A DNA stretch of 64,000 nucleotides from Massariosphaeria phaeospora (Eukaryota; Ascomycota; Dothideomycetes; Pleosporales). The notes under the pieces are model-generated. The model did no database searches and had not been told where the DNA came from. It was given only the letters and a program-made list of their open reading frames with translations. The translations under genes were made by a program, and so were the position numbers. Each line of letters begins with the position of its first letter. Positions within the stretch are counted from its first letter, which is position 1. Location of the stretch: assembly GCA_011032825.1 (NCBI GenBank), contig JAADJZ010000017.1, forward strand, positions 124,001 to 188,000, in the 5' to 3' direction. This document shows, one piece after another, positions 1-11,505 of the stretch.

Positions 1-755
1 GACTGCAAAGAGGAGAAGAAAAATTGCGAGTGGCCTGAAGAGTGCCCTTCTCGAGCGGGACGGGGTCAAGGTCACTACCGTGGGCTAGGTGCCTTCGAGC
101 TGGATGGGATATCAGAGCTACGTTACGATAATGTATGAGTAGGCGTGACTGTTTTAGTACGGAGCGTTTGATTTTGAACTTGCATCAAGGATGGCTGTTC
201 TCTTTAGCAGCATGCCAGGCTTTGGAGGGTTACCATTTGGGCCGGACTAAAGTAGTATTATGTAGTGAGAACTAATTGCATCAAGATTCCTGCAAGTGCA
301 ACTGTCGCTCTCTTCGTGCACCCGTACGTCGTGCTTCTGTTCAACTACTTTAGCTTCGTCGTCAGCCTCGGCCCACTGTGCGAGGCGCTTGATGGACAAC
401 AACTGCACGGCAGCTTGAGGCTGCCCAGGTGGCATCCCGAGGTCGGGCCTGTCGCTTCTCAGGCCGCGCCCAGACGCTTGTGCCAATGCGGCTAGCGTCG
501 TAGCTAAATTGATTTTGGCACTCGCGTCGCGTCCGCGGGGCGCTTCCAAGGTTGCTGTTTCCGCCGCTCCAATTCTGCCCTTCACCGCTCCACCCGTCAA
601 CAAACAGCCCAGAGCCGTGGACCCATCAGCCACGCTCACTTTCCGACTCCGCTCCACGCTTCTGCTGCCACCAAACAACTCCTGTCCAGTGTGCCGCCTC
701 TGTATACCGCACCACCCAAACGCTCGGTTACCCCGCTCTCCTGCCACCAAGCACC
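1..755. other. Upstream intergenic region of ASF1
   Basis: I see no gene here. Short open frames on both strands have no recognisable protein character and overlap each other. The last 200 bases before the ASF1 start are rich in C and T, as is common in leaders of ascomycete housekeeping genes. A gene ending to the left of the window cannot be excluded. Confidence 0.5.
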
Positions 756-1745
756 ATGTCTGTCGTCTCGCTCCTCGGTGTCGAGGTCAAGAACAACCCC
801 GCTGGCTTCGACGCCCCCTACGAGTTCGAGATCACATTTGAGTGTCTGGAGCAGCTGCAAAAAGGTAGTTGCATTCCAATTGCGCGTCCCGTGCGGCGAT
901 ATTGACTCCAAGTAGACCTCGAATGGAAACTGACCTATGTCGGCTCCGCAACCTCGTGAGTAGCGACTTCGCCAGTCCTTTTCCGATTGTAGAGCTGACA
1001 CGTGGCAGGAATGAATACGACCAAGAGCTCGACTCTGTCTATGTCGGCCCCGTTCCGGTTGGCATCAACAAGTTCCAATTCCAGGCCCAATCTCCGGACC
1101 TAACGCGCATCCCCAACAGCGAGATCATTGGCGTGACGGTTATTCTCTTGAGCTGTAGCTATGACAGTCGCGAGTTCGTGCGTGTCGGTTACTACGTGAA
1201 CAACGAGTACGCCGATGAGGCGCTCCAGCTCGAGCCCCCGGCGAAGCCTATCATCGAGAAAGTGCGAAGAGTCATTCTAGCTGAGAAGCCGCGTGTCACG
1301 CGTTTTGCTATCAAGTGGTATGTTCCCACGCACGTAGACATGGACACATGCTCACAAAAGCAGGGATTCGGAGGAGTCTGCTCCACCAGAGTTTCCACCT
1401 GACCAGCCCGAGGTCGACGAGCAGGCTGCAGACGGTGACCAGTATGGCGCTGAAGAAGAGGAGGAAGAGGAAGAAGAGGAAGTTGAAGGAGCGGCACCTG
1501 TCGAGGGCGAAGACGCGGACATGGCTGGCGGCGAGGAGACTGCCGGACCGGCCACTGAGGTTGCCGCTGCCGAAGAGAGCGAGGAGATCGACATCGAAGA
1601 CAGCGAGGGTGAAGACGACGAGGAGGACGAGGGTGAGGAGGGTGCCGATGACGACATGGAGATGGATGAATCCGAAGCGGCCAACGGTGACCAGAAGAAG
1701 CCTCAGCAGCCAGTCCAGCAGAACGCCGATGTCATGGTCCAATAG
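756..1745 (+). CDS. ASF1: Histone chaperone Asf1
   Basis: Nuclear chaperone that binds the H3-H4 dimer and hands it to CAF-1 or HIRA during replication-coupled and replication-independent nucleosome assembly. Four exons: 756-864, 916-955, 1009-1317 and 1364-1745, giving 279 aa. The model starts [11 protein letters not shown] and recovers the family's conserved core across all three junctions ([58 protein letters not shown]). This immunoglobulin-like core fills about residues 1-155. The C-terminal third is an extremely acidic Glu/Asp tail, as in yeast and other fungal Asf1. All introns are short GT-AG. The start codon has a good context (CACC before ATG). Nothing looks damaged, and the identification is secure. 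Confidence 0.96.
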
Positions 1746-3064
1746 GGTAGGCACTGCAGGATGCTGATCATATATCTTGCTCTTGAATAGTCAACGGTGC
1801 GGTGCAAACACACTACCAATACGATTTTCAGCCTAGCGCTCAATGCCAGCGCTCAGTCTACCAAAAATCTCGCGCATTAGCCATATATAGTACCTGAGGC
1901 TCGCACCATTGCAAGTGATGTAAAAGTTGTGCCCTGTAACGATCTCGTCTCTCGTATTTAGTACAGTTACTCAAATAGGATAGCTCCATCGCCGACGTGT
2001 CACTGTAATCAGTAGCTGGGGGGTAGAGTCGATAGGAGCAGGACGTAAAATGACAGGATGACGATTCGGATATGAAGCCCTTCCCCGTACAATCCCAATG
2101 GATTTTCAGTAGTCGAGGTTCCATACGACACGCAAGCCCAACACGCCCAAGCTGGGCCTGAGGCACGTAATATATGTATTGGCACTCAGCCCCGAAGGAA
2201 CTGTGGAACGTATCCGATCAGCTCGTGGCTACGTATCCCATGCTCTATAAGATGCACCCCGTGCGAAGCAAACCTAAGGTGCCCAATGCAGTGCTCCAAG
2301 GCGAGGTGTTACGCCTTTCAAATAAGCCCAATCTGCACAGCCACGACACGGCGGCGCAGCCTTGGGGATTCCGTAAGGCGACGCGCCGCTGTTTCCAACG
2401 TTTATAGCGGATCTAATAAGCTCTGCGCGCGCGTCAAGAGCTCGGTGTTGGCTTGCTGTCCCAGATCTCCGTTCTGCTTCGGGGCATCTGTCGTTCTTGG
2501 GTGCTTATATGGTAGTCGAAGGCCTTCGAGAGTCCATACTGTATACCTTCGTTTCCCATCCTAACCATCTTCAACCTGTGCGGCTCTTGAGACTGCTGTT
2601 CCAGCAGCAAACGGCGAAAAACCTGTTCTTCAAGCCACCTGCGCTACAATATCCTTCACAGACTGCGACCCCTCCGTCTCCCGCTCTCTTCCGCCGTCGC
2701 GCCGCCGCCGCCGCCGCACGCCCTCTCTCCAGTCCCCGCCTCATCGCATACTAGCTTCGCTAGACGCAGAGTCACGTCAGTATTGTGGTGACGCGTTCGG
2801 CCATTTCGTCGAGAACCTGCAGGTGCCGTGTTCGTCACGGGCAGCGGTCCTCGCCGAGTGTAAACCCGTGGACAGCACCCCACCAAAGTGTGCGTTTCGA
2901 TCATTTGCTCCAGCTTGCTCCGCATCACCACCCGCAGGCTGCTCGCCGAATTCGTGACCAGTGCCCGTCCGAGGCTTTCGCGCCGCTGGCTCCTGCTCCA
3001 GACGTTCTTCTTGGACCAAGGCTGACGCGTCTCTTCCAGCCTCGCAGTCGGACCCAGACCAACA
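1746..3064. other. Intergenic region ASF1-SKT5
   Basis: No supported gene. It should hold the ASF1 3' end and a long SKT5 leader. Around 2665-2735 there is a pyrimidine-rich, GCC-repeat stretch that creates spurious open frames on both strands. No tRNA or repeat element was recognised. Confidence 0.5.
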
Positions 3065-5964
3065 ATGAGCTATCAACAAAGCCGCCCCCAGCTCGGGGCG
3101 ACGTTTGTTCCGGGCGGCTTCGATGACTACTACCTGCCCGTATCCAAGCCAGAGCTCATCTCTCCTGCGCCGCAGCGGTGCGTCTTGCTACTCCCCTCAT
3201 GGTGAAGTTGCGGTTGCTGACGGAGACGCGGTAGGATCATGCCCGAGGTGCCCGAGAACATGCAGGAGAACATTGCTCACCTGGAACTAGAAGCAAACGA
3301 ACCGCGCAGTGCAATGTCTCCTCCGCCGCAGGGCTACAACCAGCCGGCGCCACACTTCCCGCCGCGCGAGTCCAGCTACCATGGAGAGCCGCCGCCGGCC
3401 CACGCCCAGGGAGGTGGACAGTTCCAGCACCTCGCCGCGAGGCAGGCCAGCATCTCGTCGGCCTTCCAGCAGCCGCCCAATGTGCAGCCGCAGGCCATGC
3501 ACCCGCCGCAGCCGTCCCACGACTACAACCAGTTTGCGCGCACCGGCGAGGTCCCGAACTTCTCGCCGTTCCCCAAGCTGCAGACGCGCCCGCCCAATGT
3601 GCCGCCCTCCGACGACGAGAAGGAGTCCGTGCTGGAGAACGCGCGGCTTCCCGTGCTCAACTCAAACGACCCGGAGATGCAGCTGGCATGGGCGCAGGAC
3701 GCGCTGGCATACGTGGACACGGCGCAGCTGCATGAGGCGCGTCTGGCTGAGCTCCAGGGCGCGCGGCCGGCCACGCCGCAGGTGGAGCATCAGCTCCGCG
3801 TCGACGCTATGAACGTCGTCACCTTCCTGGCGGACCAGCACCATCCCAAGGCCGAGTTCATGCGGGGCATGTGGCTGGAGTTTGGCAAGTTCGGCTTGCG
3901 CGCCGACAAGAAAGAAGCGTTCCGGTGCTATACGCGCGCGGCGCAGAAGGGCTATTCGAGAGCAGAATACCGCATGGGCATGCAGTTCGAGCAGGCAAAC
4001 GACCCGATCAAGGCACTCCAGCACTACAAACAGGGCTCGGACGCGGGCGACTCGGCGTCGAACTACCGTCTCGGGATGATGACGCTGCTGGGCCAACATG
4101 GACAGCCGCAAGACTTCACCCGCGGTATCCAGCTGATTCGCCTAGCTGCAAGCACTGCAGACGAGAACGCGCCGCAGGGAGCATACGTGCTAGGTATGCT
4201 CCAGGCTCGTGAGCTCCCGCAGATCAACGTGCCCGAAATCTATCTCCCCTATGATGAGAGGGGTGCCAAGATGAACATCGAGAAGGCCGCCTACTTGGGG
4301 TTCGCGAAAGCTCAACTCAAGATGGGGTCACTTTACGAGCTTTGCAGCTTAGGAGCCGACTTCAACCCGGTCCTGTCGTTGCATTACAATGCACTTGCGT
4401 CTCGTCAGGGCGAGTCAGAGGCTGACATGGGCATCAGCAAATGGTTCCTATGCGGACATAATGGGGACTTCCCCAAAAACGAAGAGCTAGCATACCAATA
4501 TGCCCACCGCGCTGCTCACGCAGGACTCGCCACTGCTCAGTTTGCCATGGGTTACTTTAACGAGATCGGCATGCACGTTTCCGTCAACATAGACAAGGCA
4601 TTGGAATGGTATGGAAAAGCGGAGAGAAACGGGAACAAGGATGCTGCGGCCCGGATTGAGAGCATCTCCAAGTCTCGAACACTTTCGAAGAAAGATCACG
4701 AGAACATCGCAATCAACAAGATCAAGTCACAACACGGGTCCATGCGAGGACAACGCCCAGCGAGACTGCAAAAGCTGGCTGCCACTGCACCACCGCTACC
4801 CTCCATTAGTGATGCGAGCCCTTCCGACTATGGTGACAACTCGCCGGCACTGCAGACATCTGGCGGCGGCCGCCTACCGGACCGCAATGCAAGCACTACT
4901 CCGTATCCGTTGTCAGATAGACCACCATTTGTTGCTGCTGCAACAGCACCCGCTTCAAACCCTTACGAACGCCCTGCCACCGCTACACCATACCCAATGG
5001 ATAATGGACCCCCACGCTTAGGCGACGGGCATAGGCCTTCCATCGCTGGCGGTTTTGCTCCCGAACTACGTTCCTCCTCGACGCGGCCCGTGTCTTCTGC
5101 GTTTAATATCAATCCGAACGTCTATGGCGGAAATGATAGTTATGACGGAGGTCGGGGTCGCCTACCACCGCAAGGTCCTGGCAATATGGGGCCTATGCCA
5201 TTGCGGCCCCATACTGGTGCAGATAATATGGGCCGGGGTGGACCACGCGCGCCCGGCGGTGGACGCAACACTCCAGGCGGTCCGGGCGGTCCAGGTGGAT
5301 ATCGCCAACCAGGAGGACCGAGTGCTCAACGGCCTGAGCCGTACGACAGGTCGCCAACAGCTCCGCCTGTTGATATCGGCTTCAGCGCGCCGGATGGGCG
5401 CAACAAGCTTCAGAAGAACCCAGGGCCAAAGAAGCAGCCTACCCTACCCGACATTGGCTACGTGGCACCTCTGGAGCCAAGGCAACATACTCGCCCATCT
5501 ACTGTTCAACCCGGCCAGGAAAGCAGGGTTTCGGCCCGTCCTGAACGACCATCAACAGCAACTCCTGGCGGCCGGCCCGATTCACGGCCAAGCTCTGCTG
5601 GTAGACCGTCTCAATATGACCCTATGCCCAAGCCATTTACAAAGCCGCCGGGCAAGGCCACTCCCACTCCGATGCACCAGTCCATTGGAAAGCCGCCATC
5701 TCAGGCTGCACCGCCGCCTCCAATGCAACATCAACCTACCAAACCATCGACAACGCCAGCACCAGCACCAGCGCCAGCACCAGCAGCGAAACCGCCAGCT
5801 CCTAAGCCTGCAACTCCATCTGGACCGCCAGGAAAAGGTCCTAAGACGTTCGATGAGATGGGCGTTGGGCAAGCACCAAAGGAGAGCGATTGTGTAAGTG
5901 ACCAAACTACACCATATTGTTCTAGTTCTATACGCTAACACTGCGCTACTAGGTTGTTATGTAA
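3065..5964 (+). CDS. SKT5: Chitin synthase III activator Skt5/Chs4 (Sel1-repeat, CaaX protein)
   Basis: Activator and localiser of the class IV chitin synthase Chs3, acting at the plasma membrane and septum. Exons 3065-3177, 3235-5893 and 5953-5964 give 927 aa. The N-terminal part (about 1-200) is Pro/Gln-rich. A run of Sel1/TPR-like repeats fills about 225-520, with motifs such as AEYRMGMQFE, SNYRLGMM and AQLKMGSLYE. The C-terminal 400 residues are Pro/Gly/Thr-rich low complexity. If the frame is simply read on it ends at 5938. A GTAAGT donor at 5894 and a TAG acceptor at 5952 instead join Cys to Val-Val-Met-stop, giving a terminal CVVM prenylation box. Fungal Skt5 proteins are known to end in a CaaX box, which supports this splice. 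Start chosen at 3065 because the first exon is open and the splice to 3235 keeps frame. Confidence 0.92.
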
Positions 5965-6533
5965 ATATAGAATTATCATCGGGTAGAGGGTTTTTGGGAT
6001 TGATTGCATAGCGGCGTGTTGGGTTTAGGAACAGAGTTCTGCATACATTGAGAGCACCAAAGATTCCCTATATACCCGAGATGAGCAGGCGACCTGGAAC
6101 AAAGACGGTTCCTGGTCTCGCTTCGACTCATAAAGATCTTAGCATTTATAGCATCATTACGGCTGCTTGGAACCAGTCGGTTCAAGTTAGCCTTCTATAT
6201 ATTGTAGTGTTCGTGTGTCGGTTTGCACTTCCACGGCCAGCTTCCTGTACTCAGTCGTTCTTGAAGATTGTGGTCTGGCCTACTGGTGCAGCTCTGTATT
6301 CGTATGTTCATCTATCGCTTGCAAGTCGCGTGTCGCGGCTCTTTTCGTGGTGGGTGAGTGGGTGGGTGGGTGAATGGTGCCTTCCGCAACCGGCACTCAC
6401 GACTTCTGGCGTCTCTTTCCTGTTTCGTGCCCATGAGTATCGGGTCCTAGGATCTATCTATCACGTCGCGGCAACTTCACCTTCGGCTCACTATCCACTG
6501 CTCAACCCATCCCATCCTATCCCGCCGACTGCC
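5965..6533. other. Intergenic region SKT5-HOP2
   Basis: Carries the SKT5 3' end and the HOP2 promoter and leader. A long open frame crosses it, but it is only an upstream extension of HOP2 exon 1 without protein character. A G-rich GTGGGTGAGTGGGTGGGTGG run lies near 6350-6370. Confidence 0.5.
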
Positions 6534-7517
6534 ATGGCGCCCCGCAAGGAGAAGGCCGAGAAGGTCTCGGTCAATGATTCCGTTGACATGATCCTCAACT
6601 ATCTACGTCAGTGCTGCAGTCCTCGCACTCACCGTCCGCGAGCGCTAACGAGTCCTACAGGGAAGCAAAAGTGAGTTCACTGGCAGTGCCAAGCGGTGAG
6701 ACAGGTACTTTGCTGCGAATGCATCGCTGACGCACCTTGGCCCGTAGCCGTCCGTATTCGGTGAGTCGGTCGCGCCTTCCTTGCGTATCAGAGACACTGA
6801 CGGATAGCAGGCTACCGATATCTCCGCCAATCTTCATAACAAGGTTACGAAAGGTCCGATATGTCGAGCTTCAGGATTGGCTGGGGCTAACACAAATGTA
6901 GCGGCCGCGGCAAAAATTCTGAAAGATCTCCATGAGCGCAATGAGGTCGAGGGTCGTCCTGCTGGTGCGTCTCACAGCCCACTCAGTAACATTTACGGGG
7001 CTGATCCTTTGTACAGGCAAGCAGATCGTGTATCATGCCCTCCAGGTAAGCTCGCTCTATCCACTTTCCGCAGATTCCTTCTCCAGCAACACCACCTAAC
7101 ACCCTCCGGAAGAGCCCCTCAGACTCGTGCAACCCCTCCAACCTCGCCGCTCTCAACACCACCATCAACGACCTGCGCACCTCCACCACCAACCTCCAAG
7201 CCACCGCCAAAACCCTCCGTAGCACGCTTGCTAGCTTGAACTCCACGCTCTCCACCGCTGATCTCATTGCCAACGTGGCCGCACTCGAGGCTGAACAAGC
7301 GCAGATCCGCGCGCGTTTGGAGCTGCTGAAAGCGGGCAAGGCGAAGAAGGTCACGAAAAAGGAGATGGATGGTGTAGACGAGGAGTGGAAGAAGTGGCAG
7401 GGTGTGGCGAGGCGCAGGGAGAAGGTGAGCGCCGAGATGTGGAGGCTGATCGAGGATGTGCTGCCGGATCGTGAAAAGAGAGGGGAGGTTAGAGAGAGTT
7501 TGGGATTGGATGAATAG
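6534..7517 (+). CDS. HOP2: Homologous-pairing protein 2 (Hop2/TBPIP)
   Basis: Meiotic factor that with Mnd1 stimulates Dmc1/Rad51 strand exchange between homologues. Seven exons: 6534-6606, 6661-6670, 6748-6760, 6811-6853, 6902-6964, 7017-7045 and 7113-7517, giving 211 aa. The spliced N-terminus reads as the family's winged-helix domain (motifs VDMILNYLRKQNRPYS, ATDISANLHN, AAAKILKDL, KQIVYHALQ). It is followed by the coiled coil and by a C-terminal segment (WKKWQGVARRREK, MWRLIEDVLPD). Two exons are only 10 and 13 bases long. For the sixth intron the acceptor at 7112 is preferred over an in-frame one at 7073, because the latter would leave a 28-base intron and a CTAAC branch site sits at 7096-7100. 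All phases are consistent. Confidence 0.92.
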
Positions 7518-8413
7518 GGAGGTGCGGGTATGAGGAAGTGTGAGGGGGTCGACTGAGCATAGGTCGTCTGAGATGTGGAGAAGGAACACATAGTCAGCTT
7601 TTCCCTCGTGTTGTGTTACGTGGTTCCATATGTTACCAGATAGACACCAATAGCTGCAAGACTTTTACGGGCCTATTGTTTGTGTATGCATCGGACGCCT
7701 TATAGGGATAGACCTGTTTCATAGAGATCGGTCGTTTTTCTTTCTATCCTGACCACTACCATACCTCTTACGTCTCTGGAACTAAGGCTGAAGACGCTAG
7801 ATTATAACTCTGTAGCTAGAGCACTACCCATCTATTACGTATATTCTATCTTGTATCTTGTAGAATTAAGTTAACACTGTGTACATAATTGTAGCTTTTT
7901 ATAGTTAGATTGCTACGTTAGATAATCCTTTTAGAGGCGCGCTGATTTATCGCTTTAGTTCCAGACATTCTGTTCTCGTAAGAGACATACGTACTTCTTT
8001 GCTCACGTATATTTCGAAAAAGCTTTACCCGATAATGCTGTTTGCTAGCCAAAACGTTTGTCTACAAATGATTGTTGTAGCATGGATGTTTGTTGCTACG
8101 ATATTTCGGCACGGGTCCAGTATCTGCGAGGAGCACGCAAGACAGTCAAGGCACATGAATAGATTAGGCAGATTCGCAAACTTCCCAGCATGCAACCCCG
8201 CATGTTGTATAAAACAGTAGTTGGCCCCTAAGAAAAGGCAAAAAGAACTAAGCCATCTATCTACAAGCGGCAAGATTACCCGACGCTACAACTAGCCACA
8301 CTAACGCCAAGTTCATGATGAATGAATGGCAAACGGCGATCCCCTATGCAGCCACAGCACAACTCCTCTAGAACGCAAAATGCCAAATGCAAACGTCCCA
8401 CCAAGATTCACCG
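7518..8413. other. Convergent intergenic region with AT-rich block
   Basis: HOP2 and ATG22 converge here. No gene is supported. From about 7680 to 8070 the base composition turns clearly AT-rich, with many TA steps (TATAGTTAGATT, TTATAACTCTGTAG), unlike the GC-rich flanks. This fits an old RIP-degraded repeat, but no ends or coding remains are recognisable. Confidence 0.5.
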
Positions 8414-10610
8414 CTAAAACCTTTGCTCGTGCTCGTCGATTCCGTGTGCCGCATGTATTGTTGCGTCGTCTTCATCGTCGTCGTCTTGTTCTGCTCTAGA
8501 CAGCGCTTGTAGTTCTTTGGCGAGAGCGATGCCTGCTGCTCTACCGCGCTCGACGTCTACGAAGAGCATGATGGGAAAGGGGAGGCCGACGAGCACAGCT
8601 AAGAACCAAAATGCCTGAGAACGTTAGATATGTTGCCTCGATTGATCCTGTACATAGATAGAAAAAGTAGACTCAGAACTTACAGGTCGTATCTCTCCAT
8701 AGCGGTCGGTGATCGCGCCCACAATGGCCGGGCCGAAGATGCTACTGCCCTTGTCTGTGATGGCGTACAAGGCGTAGAACGCCGCCTCAAATCCAGGTGG
8801 AATTAGTTCTCCGAAGAGACTCCTACAGTAACTGCTCAAGCCGCCGAGGACAAAGCCGTAGACGGCGCCTAGCGGATACATCTCCCACTTCTGTTGGAGA
8901 CCAAAAGAGCCATATCGCTGGATCGCTGGGATGTACCCAAGAAGCCCGTACAGGGGTATGAGTTCGAAGAGCACAATGCAGGCGAGAATGGTATGTGAGG
9001 GCTTCAAGCCCAGGAAGATGCTAATGCGGGACCAGGTAATGGCACCTAGGACACCGCAAAGTGTTGCGATTACGTTGATCAGGCCAAGCATCGCATAGTC
9101 CATCTCTAACGTAGTCTTTGCGAAAAGCACTGCCGTACCTGACACCGTGGCTATACTATCACTGAGGAGGAACCAGGCCGCCAGGAAAAGAAGAACGTCC
9201 TTCAATCGTCGCGCGTGTTTCACCGTCTCTCCGAGCGATTTCCAACTATATGCGAAGTAGGCCAAACCGGTGCGCAGATTCGAAGTTTGAGCACCAATGT
9301 GTAGAGGTGGGCCTGGCCGGGGACGAAGCCACATAGCGGAAGGTATTGTGAAGATGAACCACCAAGCGCCGATCACAAATAGAACGAGCCGGAGCCCGAA
9401 ATTCGAACGAAACGCAATGACAATGAAAATGGATATGGTTTGGACAAAAAGAGCGGCAATGTATCCAATTGCTATGCCATACGACGAGATTTGCGTGGAC
9501 AGACTTAGTTCTTTCGAAGGGGCAGTGGAAGATGAGGGATTGGGTATCATCGTATCCACATCAGAACGAGTACGGGAAAGTAATGCGGTGGTCGCATCTA
9601 CCACCCCGTCCAATGGGTTTTCCTCGTTGGCTCGCTCGTTTGAGTACTGGGCTTCCCGGGCGAGAAGTGGATCGTCCGATCTCTCTGCGTCTTCATCATC
9701 CAGATACGACGATGCTCCAGACATATTGCTATACTGTATCGTGGGGTGATGGCGCACCAGCAGTGGAAGAAACGAATTGAGTAATACAAAAGACGCCCCA
9801 AAGCAGGTATTCGCAACAATGGCAAGAACTGCACCTAGGATGTAAACTTTAGGAACTATTGGAAGGAACAGCATAGTAGCCGTGGATCCAATGAAAGCAA
9901 ACCAGAGCAGGAAAGTCTTCCGGAAACGGCCATGGTCAGCGGCTCCAGACATGGAAATAATCAGGAGGGCTTGGATCAACACGCTGATGGAGAAAGTGTA
10001 CATGGCGAAGCTGGCCGTGTTGATCTCTACGCCTAGGATGTGTACCACGCATTGTCCGCTGTCTGGTTTGGCAGCCAGGGATAGGATGGATGGCGGTGCG
10101 GCCTGGAAGCTCGCTTCGCATGGCGTGGTGCCATCCGAGAGGAGGACGCCGTTCTCGCGTGCGAGTTGCTCGAGGGTGACTGGTATGAAGGAGCCTACGC
10201 ATGGTGTTGGTTACTACAAAGCTCGGGCGCGTCTGCCGATACTGCATGCTACCAACCCCGCGAGTGAACATGGCAGGCGCCTGTGTACGTACCGATTCCG
10301 CAAACCACGAAGACCTGGGTGTGTTAGCTCGACCTGCACACACGGGGAGCGCAAATGCATGTACCTCGGCGGCCCAGCCATACATGTAGAAGCCGGACAG
10401 TTCCTTGTCGCTGGTCAGACGCGTGTCTTCGCCCTCGTAGTGCGGAGGCGACGGCGCGGAGTCCATGGCGGAGGTGTGGTCGGAGAGGCTCTGCTCGTCA
10501 TCGGCTTCGTTGGAGTGCGACGACGACGGGAGGGAGAGTTTGGAGTGCGTCGACGCATAGCGCAGCAGCTCTGGTCGCGGCGGAGGCTGTTCAGCCTGTC
10601 GCGGAGCCAT
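8414..10610 (-). CDS. ATG22: Autophagy-related protein 22, vacuolar amino-acid effluxer
   Basis: Multi-pass vacuolar membrane protein of the major facilitator superfamily that releases amino acids such as leucine after autophagic breakdown. Exons on the minus strand: 10610-10365, 10314-10293, 10194-8684 and 8614-8414, giving 659 aa. After a Ser-rich cytosolic N-terminus comes the family signature ([28 protein letters not shown]). About ten to twelve hydrophobic segments follow, interrupted by an acidic/Ser-rich loop near residues 255-330. The C-terminus is acidic and hydrophilic. Exon 2 is a 22-base micro-exon encoding VFVVCGIG. The start at 10610 (MAPRQ) was chosen because the in-frame Met further upstream adds only low-complexity residues. 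A divergent MED14 lies upstream. Confidence 0.92.
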
Positions 10611-11505
10611 TGCCAATGGCCGTGCTTGGAGCGCGCGGGGCGGGCTGTGATTGGCGCGGAGCAGCGTCACCTGCACTGCGACATGGCGAGGCAACGGAGA
10701 CAGGGCGGGCGGCGCTGCAGCTGCCGGACGCAAAGGAGCCGGGAGGGGGAGGGGGACGGTCGACGGTCGACGGTATGGAGGAGGGCGAGCTGGAGGGTCA
10801 TGGCGAGGTTGGCGAGGTTGATCTGCTTGGGACTCGGAGCATCATGTGCATGCAGCGGCGGCGTGACCCTACATGACCATGACCCTACATGACCCTACGG
10901 AGTACATAACCCTACATAACCCGCCGATGCATAGCCCGAGCAGAGGCGGTGCGTCATCTGGCCATTGGTGTCTGCCCCAAACCGACCCAGCCTGCAGCAC
11001 TGAGCAAGTGCACGCGTTTGCCGCGCATCCTCGCTCGCAGTGCCACAATCCGGCTTCGTCACAAGCAACGACTCTTATAGGGGGTAGGAGTCATCTCGAC
11101 GAACCATGGTTCTGCGCGGGCGGCTCCAACGGCCACCCATTCAGCTTACGCGCTGCCCAGAGCCTCAAGCAATAGCGGATGGCTGAGTCATAAAGGGCTG
11201 AGTCATGACTTCGGACCCAGGTACTGGCTGGCATTGTCTGGCGTGCCAAGCCGCCCGCATGCACCACATGGATCGCTTCTCATTCCCCCATGCCAGCTAC
11301 AACACCACCACTCCACACCACCCTCCACACTCACCACGCTCACCACATCCACCACTGCCACCACTGCCACCGCTGCCGCCACGACCGCCACTGCCACCCA
11401 CCACTACCGCCGCCTTCACCGCGACTCGGCATTACACGACACAAGACCCACCCAGCGCAGACACCCACGCGAGACGAAGAGGAGGCGGACAGGCGGGGGC
11501 GGAGT
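10611..11505. other. Divergent intergenic region ATG22-MED14
   Basis: Shared upstream region with no supported gene. It holds two repetitive tracts. At about 10867-10920 there are imperfect copies of CATGACCCTA/CATAACCCTA. At about 11285-11415 there is a CCA/CCACTG-rich microsatellite that opens a His-rich frame running into MED14. Confidence 0.55.
10867..10920. repeat. Imperfect decamer tandem repeat
   Basis: The words CATGACCCTA, CATGACCATGACCCTA and CATAACCCTA recur five times in about 55 bases between ATG22 and MED14. Copies are degenerate and partly interrupted by ACGGAGTA. No function is assigned. Confidence 0.6.

Noticed and set aside
7046..7073. 28-base intron in HOP2
   Set aside because: In frame, but too short for spliceosomal removal. 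The acceptor at 7112 with a CTAAC branch site is better.
9882..10892. 336-codon plus-strand frame
   Set aside because: Antisense to ATG22 exons, and reads through its introns. Composition is Arg/Gly/Ser-rich.
11290..11505. N-terminal 72-residue extension of MED14
   Set aside because: It is the translation of a CCA/CCACTG microsatellite (His, Pro, Thr). The family-like protein starts after it.
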